In this document: in pieces, positions 1-7,655 of the stretch
How the letters are laid out: each line of letters begins with the position of its first letter
Position numbering within the stretch: position 1 is the first letter of the stretch
DNA from: Bacteroidota bacterium
GTDB lineage: Bacteria; Bacteroidota; Bacteroidia; Flavobacteriales_D; JABDKJ01
NCBI GenBank assembly: GCA_027621335.1
Contig: JAQCAN010000071.1
Span: 1-10,487 of the forward strand
Direction: 5' to 3'
Length of the DNA: 10,487 nt
The notes under the pieces: generated by a model
What the model was told of the DNA's origin: nothing
The model's database searches: none
The model's input: only the letters and a program-made list of their open reading frames with translations
Made by a program: the position numbers and the translations under genes

Positions 1-404
1 CCACCGTGATGAAGTCTCTGCTAGTGGCACATGGCAGGAATACCGGAAATGAATTCGCGAAGCAATTCTCCAATGAGCCTGGTTCTTTCATGAGCAGTTT
101 GGGCTTCTTCAGGACGGCTGAGACCTATGATGGAAAACACGGTCTTTCACTTAGGTTGGATGGACTGGAAAAAGGTATCAATGATTTGGCACGTGAACGG
201 GCCATTGTCATCCATCAGGCGGATTATGTGAGTTTGGATTTTGCCAAAGAGCATGGACGTATTGGACGAAGTCTGGGATGCCCTGCCCTGCCTCAACAAG
301 ATTATGATGAAGTCATCGCCTTGATCAAAGAAGGCTGCCTGATGTACATCTACGGAGATGACTCTGACTACCTCACCCATACGGGATTGCTCTCTTATAG
401 CTGA
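1..404 (+). CDS. Murein L,D-transpeptidase catalytic domain protein (YkuD_2 family), 5'-truncated by window edge
   Basis: This is the C-terminal part of a periplasmic or secreted enzyme of the YkuD_2 family, related to L,D-transpeptidases that use a catalytic cysteine to form or edit meso-diaminopimelate cross-links in peptidoglycan. The frame is open from base 3 and the true start lies upstream; the GTG at base 6 is probably not the start because family-typical sequence (LLVAHGR) follows it at once. Family hallmarks visible are FSNEPGS...SSLGF, KHGLSLRLDGLEKGIND, the histidine of IVIHQADYVS (residue 70 counted from the GTG) and the catalytic motif GRIGRSLGCPALP, with Cys at residue 92. The Gly usually found after the histidine appears to be Gln here. 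It ends 9 bases before another L,D-transpeptidase gene, so the two are probably co-transcribed. Family assignment is firm; substrate and exact reaction are inferred. Confidence 0.9.
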   Translation, partial: TVMKSLLVAHGRNTGNEFAKQFSNEPGSFMSSLGFFRTAETYDGKHGLSLRLDGLEKGINDLARERAIVIHQADYVSLDFAKEHGRIGRSLGCPALPQQDYDEVIALIKEGCLMYIYGDDSDYLTHTGLLSYS

Positions 405-413
405 TTTATATAA

Positions 414-2111
414 ATGAACCTCTCCTCCTTTCGATGGGTCTTAAACCTTTCGATACCCTTCATTTTATACTCCTGTTCTACGCCAGAAGTCAAAGAACCA
501 GAGGTCATGGGGCCACCTGCGGTTGATTCCGTGGCGATTAAAGCAGCTATTCAACACGAACGGGACAGCACCTACATCGCCTTTTTCCTTCAACAATACA
601 TAGAAGATCTTGTCGCAGATGGCGAAGGGATGATTCGCGGAGAGCGGCTATTCAGCGATGCTGTCCTTCCTGTATTCTATGATTCCTTCGGTTTTGAACT
701 CATTTGGGATGACAGTCTCAAACTAGGAAGGGCCTTGAAGGCCTTGTCCAATGCCCATCTCGATGGTTTGGATGCTGAGGATTACCATTTACAAGCCATT
801 GTTGATCTGCTTTCCCAGAACTCCGAGGATTATGAAATAAGGGCAGGTATTGACCTACTTATCACCGATGGGCTAATCCGTTTTGGTACCCAGCTCCTGA
901 ACGGAAAGACGGATGCACGCAATCTAGAGCCCACTCTGACCTTTGAGGAACGCCTTCTCTCTGAAGACATGATGCATCAAATGGCCCAGGATCTCAAGGT
1001 AGGGAATGTGTCAGATATAATCACGCGAATGCGTCCCCGATCGCGTTACTATGCCGCGATGATGAAAGGATTGGCCCATTATCAGATGCTAGCCGATTCG
1101 GGCGGATGGAGACCTATCGCTTTGAGTGTGCAGAAAATAGAGCCAGGCGACACCATTGCCGACCTCATTTCTATCCGCGAGCGGATGCGCCTTGAAGGAG
1201 ATCTGGCCGAGGAAGACGCCCAGGTAACAGATAGTTTGGCCCAATTCTATGACCTTGCTTTGTTGAAGGCTGTCGAGCATTTTCAAGTGCGTCACGGACT
1301 CAATCCGGATGGTGTGATAGGCAAAGGCACTATGGCTGCTATGAATACCTCGGCCCAAGAGAAAGTGGATCTCCTGAAGATCAATATGGAGCGGCTCAGA
1401 TGGATCCATCCAGACCTGGATGCCAATTTCGTGCTGGTCAATATTGCCGGATTCGACCTGAGATTGGTCTTGAATGATTCCCTTGCATGGCAAACCCGCG
1501 TAGTGACAGGAAAGGTGGCCACAGCTACACCGGTCTTCAAGGACGAGATCCAATATATAGAGTTCAACCCTTATTGGACTGTTCCCTTTTCTATCTCAAA
1601 TGACGAAATCCTTCCGATCCTCAAAAAGAATCCTGATTACTTGCGTACGAACGACATGGAATTGTTGAGCATGTCAGGTGATCTAGTGGCTTCTAAAAAC
1701 GTGGATTTCAACTCTTACAGAGGCAAGATGCCCTTTATGTTGAGGCAAGGTCCTGGAGATGGAAACGCCCTTGGACGTGTGAAATTCCTCTTCCCGAATA
1801 AATTCTCAATTTATCTGCACGATACCCCTTCCAAGAGTCTGTTCTCTCGTGAGGAAAGAGCTTTCAGCCATGGATGCATTCGTGTGGCTGATCCGATGAC
1901 CTTAGCTGAAAAATTATTGGCCGATCAGGGCATTACTAGAACTCAAATAGACTCTATAGTTGGGGCCAAGGCCAACAAGCGCATCACTTTGAATCAGAAG
2001 GTGCCCATTCTCATCATGTATTCTACCGCTTTTGCCGATGGTAGCACCATCTATTTCTACAAGGACATCTACAAGCGTGATGAGGCCATCAGGAAAACGC
2101 TAGACCTCTGA
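414..2111 (+). CDS. L,D-transpeptidase, YcbB/LdtD-like lipoprotein
   Basis: A 565-residue cell-envelope enzyme predicted to make 3-3 cross-links in peptidoglycan by L,D-transpeptidation. The N-terminus has a hydrophobic segment ending in a lipobox (L18-Y-S-C21), so it is probably a lipoprotein. Residues about 45-260 look like the YcbB scaffold region (ERLFSDAVLPVFYDSFGFE, DGLDAEDYHL). A PG_binding_1 repeat lies at about 280-312 (FQVRHGLNPDGVIGKGTMAAMN). The YkuD catalytic domain follows from about 338, with TPVFKDEIQYIEFNPYW, His469 in LHDTP, and the SHGCIRV motif with His486 and catalytic Cys488. The length matches YcbB-type enzymes (about 550-600 residues). The ATG at 414 is chosen because it gives an intact signal sequence directly behind the TGA of the preceding gene. 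No Shine-Dalgarno sequence is evident, as is common in Bacteroidota. All catalytic motifs are intact. Confidence 0.95.
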   Translation: MNLSSFRWVLNLSIPFILYSCSTPEVKEPEVMGPPAVDSVAIKAAIQHERDSTYIAFFLQQYIEDLVADGEGMIRGERLFSDAVLPVFYDSFGFELIWDDSLKLGRALKALSNAHLDGLDAEDYHLQAIVDLLSQNSEDYEIRAGIDLLITDGLIRFGTQLLNGKTDARNLEPTLTFEERLLSEDMMHQMAQDLKVGNVSDIITRMRPRSRYYAAMMKGLAHYQMLADSGGWRPIALSVQKIEPGDTIADLISIRERMRLEGDLAEEDAQVTDSLAQFYDLALLKAVEHFQVRHGLNPDGVIGKGTMAAMNTSAQEKVDLLKINMERLRWIHPDLDANFVLVNIAGFDLRLVLNDSLAWQTRVVTGKVATATPVFKDEIQYIEFNPYWTVPFSISNDEILPILKKNPDYLRTNDMELLSMSGDLVASKNVDFNSYRGKMPFMLRQGPGDGNALGRVKFLFPNKFSIYLHDTPSKSLFSREERAFSHGCIRVADPMTLAEKLLADQGITRTQIDSIVGAKANKRITLNQKVPILIMYSTAFADGSTIYFYKDIYKRDEAIRKTLDL

Positions 2112-2249
2112 AAAGTGTCTATTTTCCTCTCTTCGTTGGCTTCACAATGGCCTTTCCAACCTACTTATGGAGGTTGATCTTCTCCATGAATCAGATCCTA
2201 TTCTAAAGAAACGAAGCTCATTTCCTTCAGTGGAGTATGTTCGCAGCCT

Positions 2250-3272
2250 ATGTATATCTATAGGAACATATCCCCGCGCATTGTACTAGGATTCGCTTGG
2301 AAAATGATTGTATTCGGTAGCCTTTATGGGACCGGAGTCTTCTATCTCTTCCATTGGTTGGAGCATCTTGAAATAGACGCTACCATTCCCTTCCTTCCTT
2401 TGAGCACCATAGGTATTGCGGTGGCCTTCTACATCGGATTCAAGAACAACCAATCCTATGACCGCTTCTGGGAAGGTCGGAAAATCTGGGGAGGTATCGT
2501 TAACTCCAGCCGCACATGGGGTAATCAGGTGCTGAGCTTGGTCACATTGAAGCATACCAACGGAGAAGTGAGCAAAGTAGAATTGGATAAGACCCATAAG
2601 GATCTCATCTACCGACATATGGCCTGGATGAATGCGCTCAGACTAATGCTAAGGAGAGAATCCAGCTTCAGCATCAGCTACAAGGGTTCACACACGAGCA
2701 GATACCATGAAGGACGTCCTTTGATGGAGCATTGGGAACAGGAAGTGAGACCATTCATTCCGAGCGAAGAGGAATTGGAGAAGCTCAAAGCCTCTGCGAA
2801 ACCTGCAACCCAATTGATCCGCATACAAGGCGGTCATTTGAAAGAACTCCTGGACAAAGGGATGATAGAGGACTTCAGGCATATGGAACTTATGGGAACG
2901 CTGACTGAGCTTTACAACCTGCAAGGAGCCTGTGAACGCATCAAGAACACGCCTTTCCCACGCCAATACGCCTATTTCAGCACTCTGTTCACTTGGATCT
3001 TCATCTTGCTTCTTCCCTTTGGACTAATAGGTGAGTTCAAAGATATGGGGCATCATCTCATGTGGCTGATGATCCCATTCTACGTCCTGATCTCATGGAT
3101 CTTCTATACCATGGAGGCGGTTGGGGATAACAGCGAGGATCCTTTCGAGAACTTTATCAATGATGTTCCTATGACGGCCTTATGCCGGACCATTGAAATC
3201 GACCTCAGGGAGATGCTGAACGAGACCGATATTCCTCCTAAAATGCAAGCAAAGAATGGGGTCTTGATGTGA
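2250..3272 (+). CDS. Bestrophin family (UPF0187) membrane protein, putative anion channel
   Basis: A 340-residue inner-membrane protein of the bacterial bestrophin family. Studied members form pentameric ion channels; the ion selectivity of this one cannot be read from sequence. Hydrophobic segments lie at about 11-37, 48-64, 240-262 and 268-290. Strong family motifs are IGIAVAFYIGFKNNQSYDRF followed by WEGRKIWGGIVNSSR (to residue 88), CERIKNTPFPRQYAYF (228-243) and VGDNSEDPFENFINDVPM (291-308), the last being the region near the acidic clasp in bestrophins. The length is slightly above the common bacterial size of about 300 because of a charged insertion around residues 140-200. The gene stands 138 bases after the transpeptidase gene and converges on the next gene with a 23-base gap. 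No -7 promoter element was found upstream, so it may be read from the upstream genes. Confidence 0.93.
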   Translation: MYIYRNISPRIVLGFAWKMIVFGSLYGTGVFYLFHWLEHLEIDATIPFLPLSTIGIAVAFYIGFKNNQSYDRFWEGRKIWGGIVNSSRTWGNQVLSLVTLKHTNGEVSKVELDKTHKDLIYRHMAWMNALRLMLRRESSFSISYKGSHTSRYHEGRPLMEHWEQEVRPFIPSEEELEKLKASAKPATQLIRIQGGHLKELLDKGMIEDFRHMELMGTLTELYNLQGACERIKNTPFPRQYAYFSTLFTWIFILLLPFGLIGEFKDMGHHLMWLMIPFYVLISWIFYTMEAVGDNSEDPFENFINDVPMTALCRTIEIDLREMLNETDIPPKMQAKNGVLM

Positions 3273-3295
3273 GGAATCACACTTCTAGATAGCCC

Positions 3296-4543
3296 TCATC
3301 TCTCCCTCACGCCTGAATCTTTTTCCTTACTCGTTTCCTTGACCGGAGTGGGTCGCTCAGATCGCTTAGATGGCCTGGAGTCTATTCTGGAATCCTTTGA
3401 CGACCCCTTGGAAGCTGGACGCACCGTGGGGTTGACTTTAGAATCCTTTGTCGGATTCACTCTATCCTCGCGTGGGCTTTTATCTTCCTTCTTTATGGTG
3501 GGCTTGGTCGGGCTCTTTGGGCTAGTCGGTGAAGGACGCTCATCTCCTTTAGGGTCCACTTTCACAGGTCTGTTCTCCACGGGCTTCTGACTGTCCCTTG
3601 GATCGACTTTGACAGGCTGGGTCTCCGTAGGTTTTTGAAGGTCGGTCGGGCGATCTTTTATATCACGTTCCGTGTTCGGAACTACGACCTTATCGTCAAC
3701 CACCTTGGTGGGTCTTCCTTCCTTGGCGGCATCCGTTTTCCAGTCGGATTCCACCGGACGCCCTAATTTGGTGTCTCTGCCCGTCTCTCCTGGTTTGACT
3801 ATATCTATGCCACGCTCTTTATCCAATTCCGACTTGTTCCTGAACCCATCGGTGCGTTGACTGAATGCTTCTCCAGGGTGCCTCATTGCGTAGTCATCTC
3901 GTCTTACCGTACGATGCAGAGTGGCACAGGCCACGCTTCGTCTGTAGCTGTAATAATTGAAGGTGTAGTACCTGTATACATGCACTCGGCTCCAGTATAC
4001 GCTATATGGATAAGGTGCCCAGTAGGACCAATAGGTCGGATAGTATCCCCAGTAGAAGGGTGAGAACCAAACGACTGGACGAGGTGCCCAGAGGTAAACG
4101 AATATCCTGGGTCGTTGCACATAAACAGGTTCTATCACGTAGTCAGTACCGTACATAAAAACATCTCCCACGACCTGGACCTGGGTCTTTCCCTCATTAT
4201 CCAATTCCACATCGATAGTAGCGACATCCTGATAGAGGTCCTTACCGATGACGGCCTGTATGGTGATGACCTTCGCTTTCTTATCGGCCGCTTCAATGAC
4301 CCTAAGGTAGTCTACATAGCCATCTCCATTGAGGTCCAGGTTGGACAATTTCTTTTCCGGGTCATTCAATTGACGTTCGAAGTCCTCCAGATTCTCTGCA
4401 TCCATGAAGATGGAGGCGACTGCTTCTAAATCCAAGTTGTCGCTGATGTCGGAATCCTTTGCTTTGACGGTGGTGACATCCTGTGCTGAAAGGCCCATGC
4501 TGCAAGCAAGGATGAAGGCGAATAGTGAACTTAGGTATTTCAT
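3296..4543 (-). CDS. Secreted protein with EF-hand-like loop, Trp/Tyr-rich middle and Lys/Pro-rich tail; function unknown
   Basis: I do not recognise a functional family beyond similar hypothetical proteins of Bacteroidota. From the ATG at 4543 it has 415 residues; a TTG two codons upstream is less likely. A signal peptide spans residues 1-20, with probable cleavage at GLSA-QDV. Residues about 36-140 form a compact region containing LDLNGDGYVDYLRVIE, where D70, N72, D74, G75 and D78 match a calcium-binding loop. Residues 145-202 are extraordinarily rich in Trp, Tyr and Pro (WAPRPVVWFSPFYWGYYP). From about 230 to the end the chain is hydrophilic and probably disordered, rich in Lys, Arg, Asp, Pro and Ser, with a degenerate repeat (QKPTETQPVKVDPRD, then QKPVENRPVKVDPKG). 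The visible parts suggest an envelope or surface protein. The gene is monocistronic, convergent with the bestrophin gene, and has no evident -7 element upstream. Confidence 0.85.
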   Translation of the reverse strand: MKYLSSLFAFILACSMGLSAQDVTTVKAKDSDISDNLDLEAVASIFMDAENLEDFERQLNDPEKKLSNLDLNGDGYVDYLRVIEAADKKAKVITIQAVIGKDLYQDVATIDVELDNEGKTQVQVVGDVFMYGTDYVIEPVYVQRPRIFVYLWAPRPVVWFSPFYWGYYPTYWSYWAPYPYSVYWSRVHVYRYYTFNYYSYRRSVACATLHRTVRRDDYAMRHPGEAFSQRTDGFRNKSELDKERGIDIVKPGETGRDTKLGRPVESDWKTDAAKEGRPTKVVDDKVVVPNTERDIKDRPTDLQKPTETQPVKVDPRDSQKPVENRPVKVDPKGDERPSPTSPKSPTKPTIKKEDKSPREDRVNPTKDSKVNPTVRPASKGSSKDSRIDSRPSKRSERPTPVKETSKEKDSGVRER

Positions 4544-4656
4544 GATCAAGGTATTTAGTTCATGTTGAAGTTAGCAAGCATGGTGCCGATCTTAGGAAAC
4601 AGGTGTTACACATCGCTTTTCCATAAGACTCTGAATATGCAATTGGGTTTAAATAA

Positions 4657-4684
4657 AAAGCCCTGCGCACGAGCGCAGGGCTTT
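4657..4684 (-). terminator. Rho-independent terminator of the OmpA lipoprotein gene
   Basis: A perfect 12-bp inverted repeat (AAAGCCCTGCGC, loop ACGA, GCGCAGGGCTTT) lies 26 bases past the stop of the OmpA gene. On the minus strand the stem is followed by a T-rich run (TTATTTAAA), giving a classic intrinsic terminator. The stem ends are A/T on both sides, so it may work in both directions, but no plus-strand gene ends here. Confidence 0.88.
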
Positions 4685-4710
4685 ATAAAGCATTCGTTAA
4701 GACCTAGATC

Positions 4711-5595
4711 TTATTCACTTGGCACATTGGCCGGATTCAGAAGGTCGTAGAACTGATCCAACTGTGGCATGATGATGATGCGCGTCCTGCGATTCACTGC
4801 GCGTCCTTCAGGGGTGTCATTGGACTCTAGGGCGTTGTACTGCCCCCTACCTGCTGCGATGAGCCTGTTAGGGTCCACACCGTGGTTCGTCTGTAAAGCC
4901 TTGACCACCGAGGTCGCTCTTTTCGCACTGAGGTCCCAGTTATCAGAGATACAGGCTGAACTGATAGGCACATTATCAGTGTAGCCCTCCACCATAACCT
5001 CGAAACCTGGGCGGGATTGGATGATGGTTGCAATCTTCTCAAGTACTTCATTGGCCCTTGGAGTGATCGCACTGCTTCCACTGCTGAAAAGCATCTTGTC
5101 CGAGAGGTTGATGAAGACGACTGTTTTGTCCACCCTCACTTCGACATCTTCATCTTCGATGCCTTTCTTGAGCACCGTCTTCAGGTTGACCGCCAAAGCA
5201 AGGTTGATAGAATCCGCTTTGGTCTTGGCCGCCTGAAGGAGATGGATGTACTTATCCTTCTTCTGAAGCTGTGAAAGAGTTTCGCTGATGTTCTGGTTGG
5301 CCGTCTGTGACAGTACGGTCAATCCTTCCACTTGGGTCAGCTGAGCATTCCTCTGTGCTCGCGCATCTGCAAGCTGATCCTTAAGGTCTGCAATCTGCTC
5401 CTCCCTGAGTTTCAGGGTATTCTTAGTGGTCTCTATGTTGCCTTCCAGCGTTAGTTTTTCGCGCTTGCAGATAGAGAGTTCATCTTCACAACGGTTGCGG
5501 TCAGTCTCACTTTCGAGAAAAGCCTTTTTACTGACACAGGAGGTCAGTCCCAGCAAGGCTATGCTAAGGATGATAAGGGTCTGTTTCTTTCGCAT
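4711..5595 (-). CDS. OmpA family outer-membrane lipoprotein with coiled coil
   Basis: A 294-residue lipoprotein predicted to anchor the outer membrane to peptidoglycan. The start is the ATG at 5595, giving MRKKQTLIIL and a lipobox L17-T-S-C20; an in-frame TTG at 5640 would destroy this signal and overlaps a promoter element. Residues about 25-130 are heptad-rich and probably coiled coil (LKLREEQIADLKDQLADA). The OmpA C-terminal domain spans about 165-276, with LFSSGSSAITPRA, the peptidoglycan-binding motif VEGYTDNVP (D207), DNWDLSAKRATSVVKAL, RLIAAGRGQ and EGRAVNRRTRI. The TDNVP and DNWDLS pattern is also seen in MotB-like members, but no N-terminal transmembrane proton channel is present, so this is a structural lipoprotein. 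It lies 113 bases downstream of the helicase gene, with its own -7 element and a strong terminator, so it is probably transcribed alone. Confidence 0.93.
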   Translation of the reverse strand: MRKKQTLIILSIALLGLTSCVSKKAFLESETDRNRCEDELSICKREKLTLEGNIETTKNTLKLREEQIADLKDQLADARAQRNAQLTQVEGLTVLSQTANQNISETLSQLQKKDKYIHLLQAAKTKADSINLALAVNLKTVLKKGIEDEDVEVRVDKTVVFINLSDKMLFSSGSSAITPRANEVLEKIATIIQSRPGFEVMVEGYTDNVPISSACISDNWDLSAKRATSVVKALQTNHGVDPNRLIAAGRGQYNALESNDTPEGRAVNRRTRIIIMPQLDQFYDLLNPANVPSE

Positions 5596-5637
5596 GATGG
5601 TATGGATATTAGACGTGATTGAGTTCGTTGATAGGGT

Positions 5638-5645
5638 CAAAGATA
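5638..5645 (-). promoter_or_regulatory. Putative Bacteroidota -7 promoter element for the OmpA gene
   Basis: The minus strand reads TATCTTTG, a perfect match to the Bacteroidota sigma-A -7 consensus TAnnTTTG. It stands 42 bases upstream of the chosen ATG at 5595, leaving a leader of roughly 35-40 bases. No clear TTG-type -33 element is found at the usual spacing, so the call rests on the -7 match and position. Confidence 0.5.
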
Positions 5646-5708
5646 TCTCGCAATGTACTCACACCCATTGAGAGAGTCGAGTACAGATATGGTATCTCTG
5701 GAAGACAC

Positions 5709-7520
5709 TCAGTACTTGTTCTTCTTAGGCTTGACCTTTCGGCCTCCTTTCGCTTTGTCATAAGGTTTCGATGCCGACTTTTCATACGGTTTGGAGCCTG
5801 ACTTTTCATAGGGCTTGGAGCCTGATTTTCCTTTGGGGGGCTCCCATCCTCCGGTCCTACGGCCACTTCCTCCTTTCCCTCTTTCCTTGAATCCTCTACC
5901 TCCTCCATCGCTCCTCCTAGCGGGACGTTCTTCATCTCTGTTGACCCTGATGGCTCGTCCATCCACCTCTATGCCATCGAACAGCTTCGCAAAGCCATTG
6001 TCCACTTTCTTATCGAGATCGAAGAAGGTGCAATTCTTCTGCAAGGACATGTCCCCAAAGGCGGAGGGGGCCACTGCACTGATGTCAGCAAGGAAATGGA
6101 GGACGTCATTGGCATCCAAGCCATCCATCGAACCTACATTGATGAAATAGCGATTGGTCGTACTGTTGGATTCTTTGCGATCTGAACCAGAATGGCTCTC
6201 ATTGAGGTCGCCTTCTATGCCATCTCCTTTCTTCAATTGTTCCAACTGGACGCTCACCAACTTCAGCAGGATCTCCTCCTTTGTCAGGTCAATGAACTCG
6301 TCTTCCAGGCCTTTCAGCACCTCCTCGGCTCGTTTATCCCACTTCGTCTCATGAAGTTTATGTGCCCATGAGCGGATGCGTATGCTTTCTATTTGATCCC
6401 GATTGGGCACATCGATCTTCTCAAAGGTCAATTTATTGATACGCTCCAATTCTTTGACTTTCTGTCCTTCCCTTGAGTTGATGAAAGCGATGGAAATTCC
6501 AGTCTTACCTGCTCTACCGGTACGTCCACTGCGGTGGGTATAGCTCTCCAATTGATCGGGTAAGCTGTGATGGAGCACATGGGTGAGGTCGTTCACATCG
6601 ATACCTCTGGCTGCCACATCCGTAGCGACAAGTAGTTGCATGGATCGGCTTTTGAAGCGTTTCATAACAGCATCCCGCTGTGCTTGAGAAAGTTCACCGT
6701 GCAAAGCTTCCACACCATAACCCAATTCTCCGAGATCATCCGCTATCCTCTGGGTCTCTAGCCTAGTACGGCAGAACATGATGCCACGCATATCCGGTTG
6801 AACATCTAGGAACCTTCTTACGGCTGCAATCTTATTGCCTGTCTTGGTCACCACATATTGATGGGTGATGTTGACATTGGTCTTCTGTTCGGTCATCACC
6901 GACACCTCGACCGGGTTCTCCATGTATTTCTTGACGATGCGTCTGATCTCAGCAGGCATAGTTGCCGAGAACAACCATGTGACCCGCTTCTCAGGAGTTT
7001 TCTCCAAGATCAGGTCTATGTCTTCCTTGAAGCCCATGTTCAGCATCTCATCCGCCTCATCCAAGATGACATAGTGCACGTCATGAAGGCTCACCGCCCT
7101 TCGGTTGATGAGGTCGAGGAGCCTTCCGGGAGTCGCTACGAGGATCTGGACCGGACGCTTGAGGGCCTTGATCTGGGTGGAGATGTTCGCTCCGCCATAG
7201 ACACACTCCACATTCAGATGGGTGTCATGGGAGGCGAATTCCACCAATTGCTTGGCAGTCTGCTGTCCAAGTTCCCTGGTGGGTGCCATAATGAGCACCT
7301 GAGTGTTTGTATTCTTACGATCCACGAGCTGCACCAAAGGGAGGCCGAAGGCGGCCGTCTTTCCTGTTCCAGTTTGCGCGAGACCAATGAAGTCCCTTGG
7401 CGGTTCTTCAAGAAGTAATGGAATGGATTGCTCTTGTATGGGGGTCGGCACCTTGAAGCCGAGTTGGTCTAGGACATCTACCACTTCAGGTGATAAGCCA
7501 AGCTTGATGAATGGATTCAA
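5709..7520 (-). CDS. deaD: DEAD-box ATP-dependent RNA helicase, DeaD/CsdA type
   Basis: A 603-residue cytoplasmic RNA helicase that unwinds short RNA duplexes using ATP, with roles in ribosome assembly and mRNA turnover inferred from DeaD/CsdA relatives. All helicase motifs are intact: Q motif GFKVPTPIQ (21-29), Walker A AQTGTGKT (48-55), PTREL (80-84), TPGR (130-133), DEAD (154-157), SAT (185-187), VATDVAARGID (298-308) and HRSGRTGRAG (329-338). Residues about 380-430 form a helical linker, and about 456-527 resemble the DbpA RNA-binding domain (RYFINVGSMDGLDANDVLHF, IEVDGRAIRV). The tail from 530 is Gly/Arg/Lys-rich and contains three SGSKPYEK-type repeats. The start is TTG at 7520: no in-frame ATG or GTG lies upstream before a stop, MNPFIKLGLSPE fits the family N-terminus, and a perfect -7 element lies 26 bases upstream. 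The symbol rests on architecture, not proven orthology. Confidence 0.95.
   Translation of the reverse strand: MNPFIKLGLSPEVVDVLDQLGFKVPTPIQEQSIPLLLEEPPRDFIGLAQTGTGKTAAFGLPLVQLVDRKNTNTQVLIMAPTRELGQQTAKQLVEFASHDTHLNVECVYGGANISTQIKALKRPVQILVATPGRLLDLINRRAVSLHDVHYVILDEADEMLNMGFKEDIDLILEKTPEKRVTWLFSATMPAEIRRIVKKYMENPVEVSVMTEQKTNVNITHQYVVTKTGNKIAAVRRFLDVQPDMRGIMFCRTRLETQRIADDLGELGYGVEALHGELSQAQRDAVMKRFKSRSMQLLVATDVAARGIDVNDLTHVLHHSLPDQLESYTHRSGRTGRAGKTGISIAFINSREGQKVKELERINKLTFEKIDVPNRDQIESIRIRSWAHKLHETKWDKRAEEVLKGLEDEFIDLTKEEILLKLVSVQLEQLKKGDGIEGDLNESHSGSDRKESNSTTNRYFINVGSMDGLDANDVLHFLADISAVAPSAFGDMSLQKNCTFFDLDKKVDNGFAKLFDGIEVDGRAIRVNRDEERPARRSDGGGRGFKERGKGGSGRRTGGWEPPKGKSGSKPYEKSGSKPYEKSASKPYDKAKGGRKVKPKKNKY
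5752..5823 (-). repeat. Three 24-bp tandem repeats in the helicase tail
   Basis: Three adjacent 24-base units (5752-5775, 5776-5799, 5800-5823) encode SGSKPYEK, SGSKPYEK and SASKPYDK. The two right-hand units (5776-5823) differ at only two bases and the left one is more diverged. A further degenerate unit may lie at 5824-5847. Such basic tails of DEAD-box helicases probably bind RNA non-specifically, and copy number may vary between strains. Confidence 0.8.
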
Positions 7521-7545
7521 AAAAGAGGGGGTCTTAAATAAGCCG

Positions 7546-7553
7546 CAAAGGTA
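7546..7553 (-). promoter_or_regulatory. Putative Bacteroidota -7 promoter element for the helicase gene
   Basis: The minus strand reads TACCTTTG, a perfect TAnnTTTG match, ending 26 bases before the TTG start at 7520. Transcription would begin near 7540, leaving a leader of about 20 bases and excluding any more distal start codon. A convincing -33 TTG is not seen, so this is tentative. Confidence 0.5.
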
Positions 7554-7655
7554 AGGGAATAAACATGTGATAATCAGTTCATTCTATCGCTTAAAAAAAG
7601 GCCTTTTGGCAATCGATTTTCCTGTTTTGAGCGCCCTATTTATACCCCACACCAC

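Noticed and set aside
2157..2176. Small inverted repeat CAACCT/AGGTTG after the YcbB-like gene as a terminator
   Set aside because: The stem is only 6 bp with an 8-base loop and no T run, which is too weak to call. The rest of 2112-2249 shows no further signal.
5685..5699. Short inverted repeat AGATA/TATCT downstream of the helicase stop as a terminator
   Set aside because: The stem is 5 bp with a 3-base loop and no T tract on the minus strand.
5609..5962. 117-codon minus-strand open frame overlapping the helicase tail
   Set aside because: It is an out-of-frame reading of the repetitive Gly/Arg/Lys-rich tail, with no motif and no separate start signal.
6858..7418. 186-codon plus-strand open frame inside the helicase gene
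   Set aside because: It is a shadow of the helicase core; all conserved DEAD-box motifs are on the minus strand.
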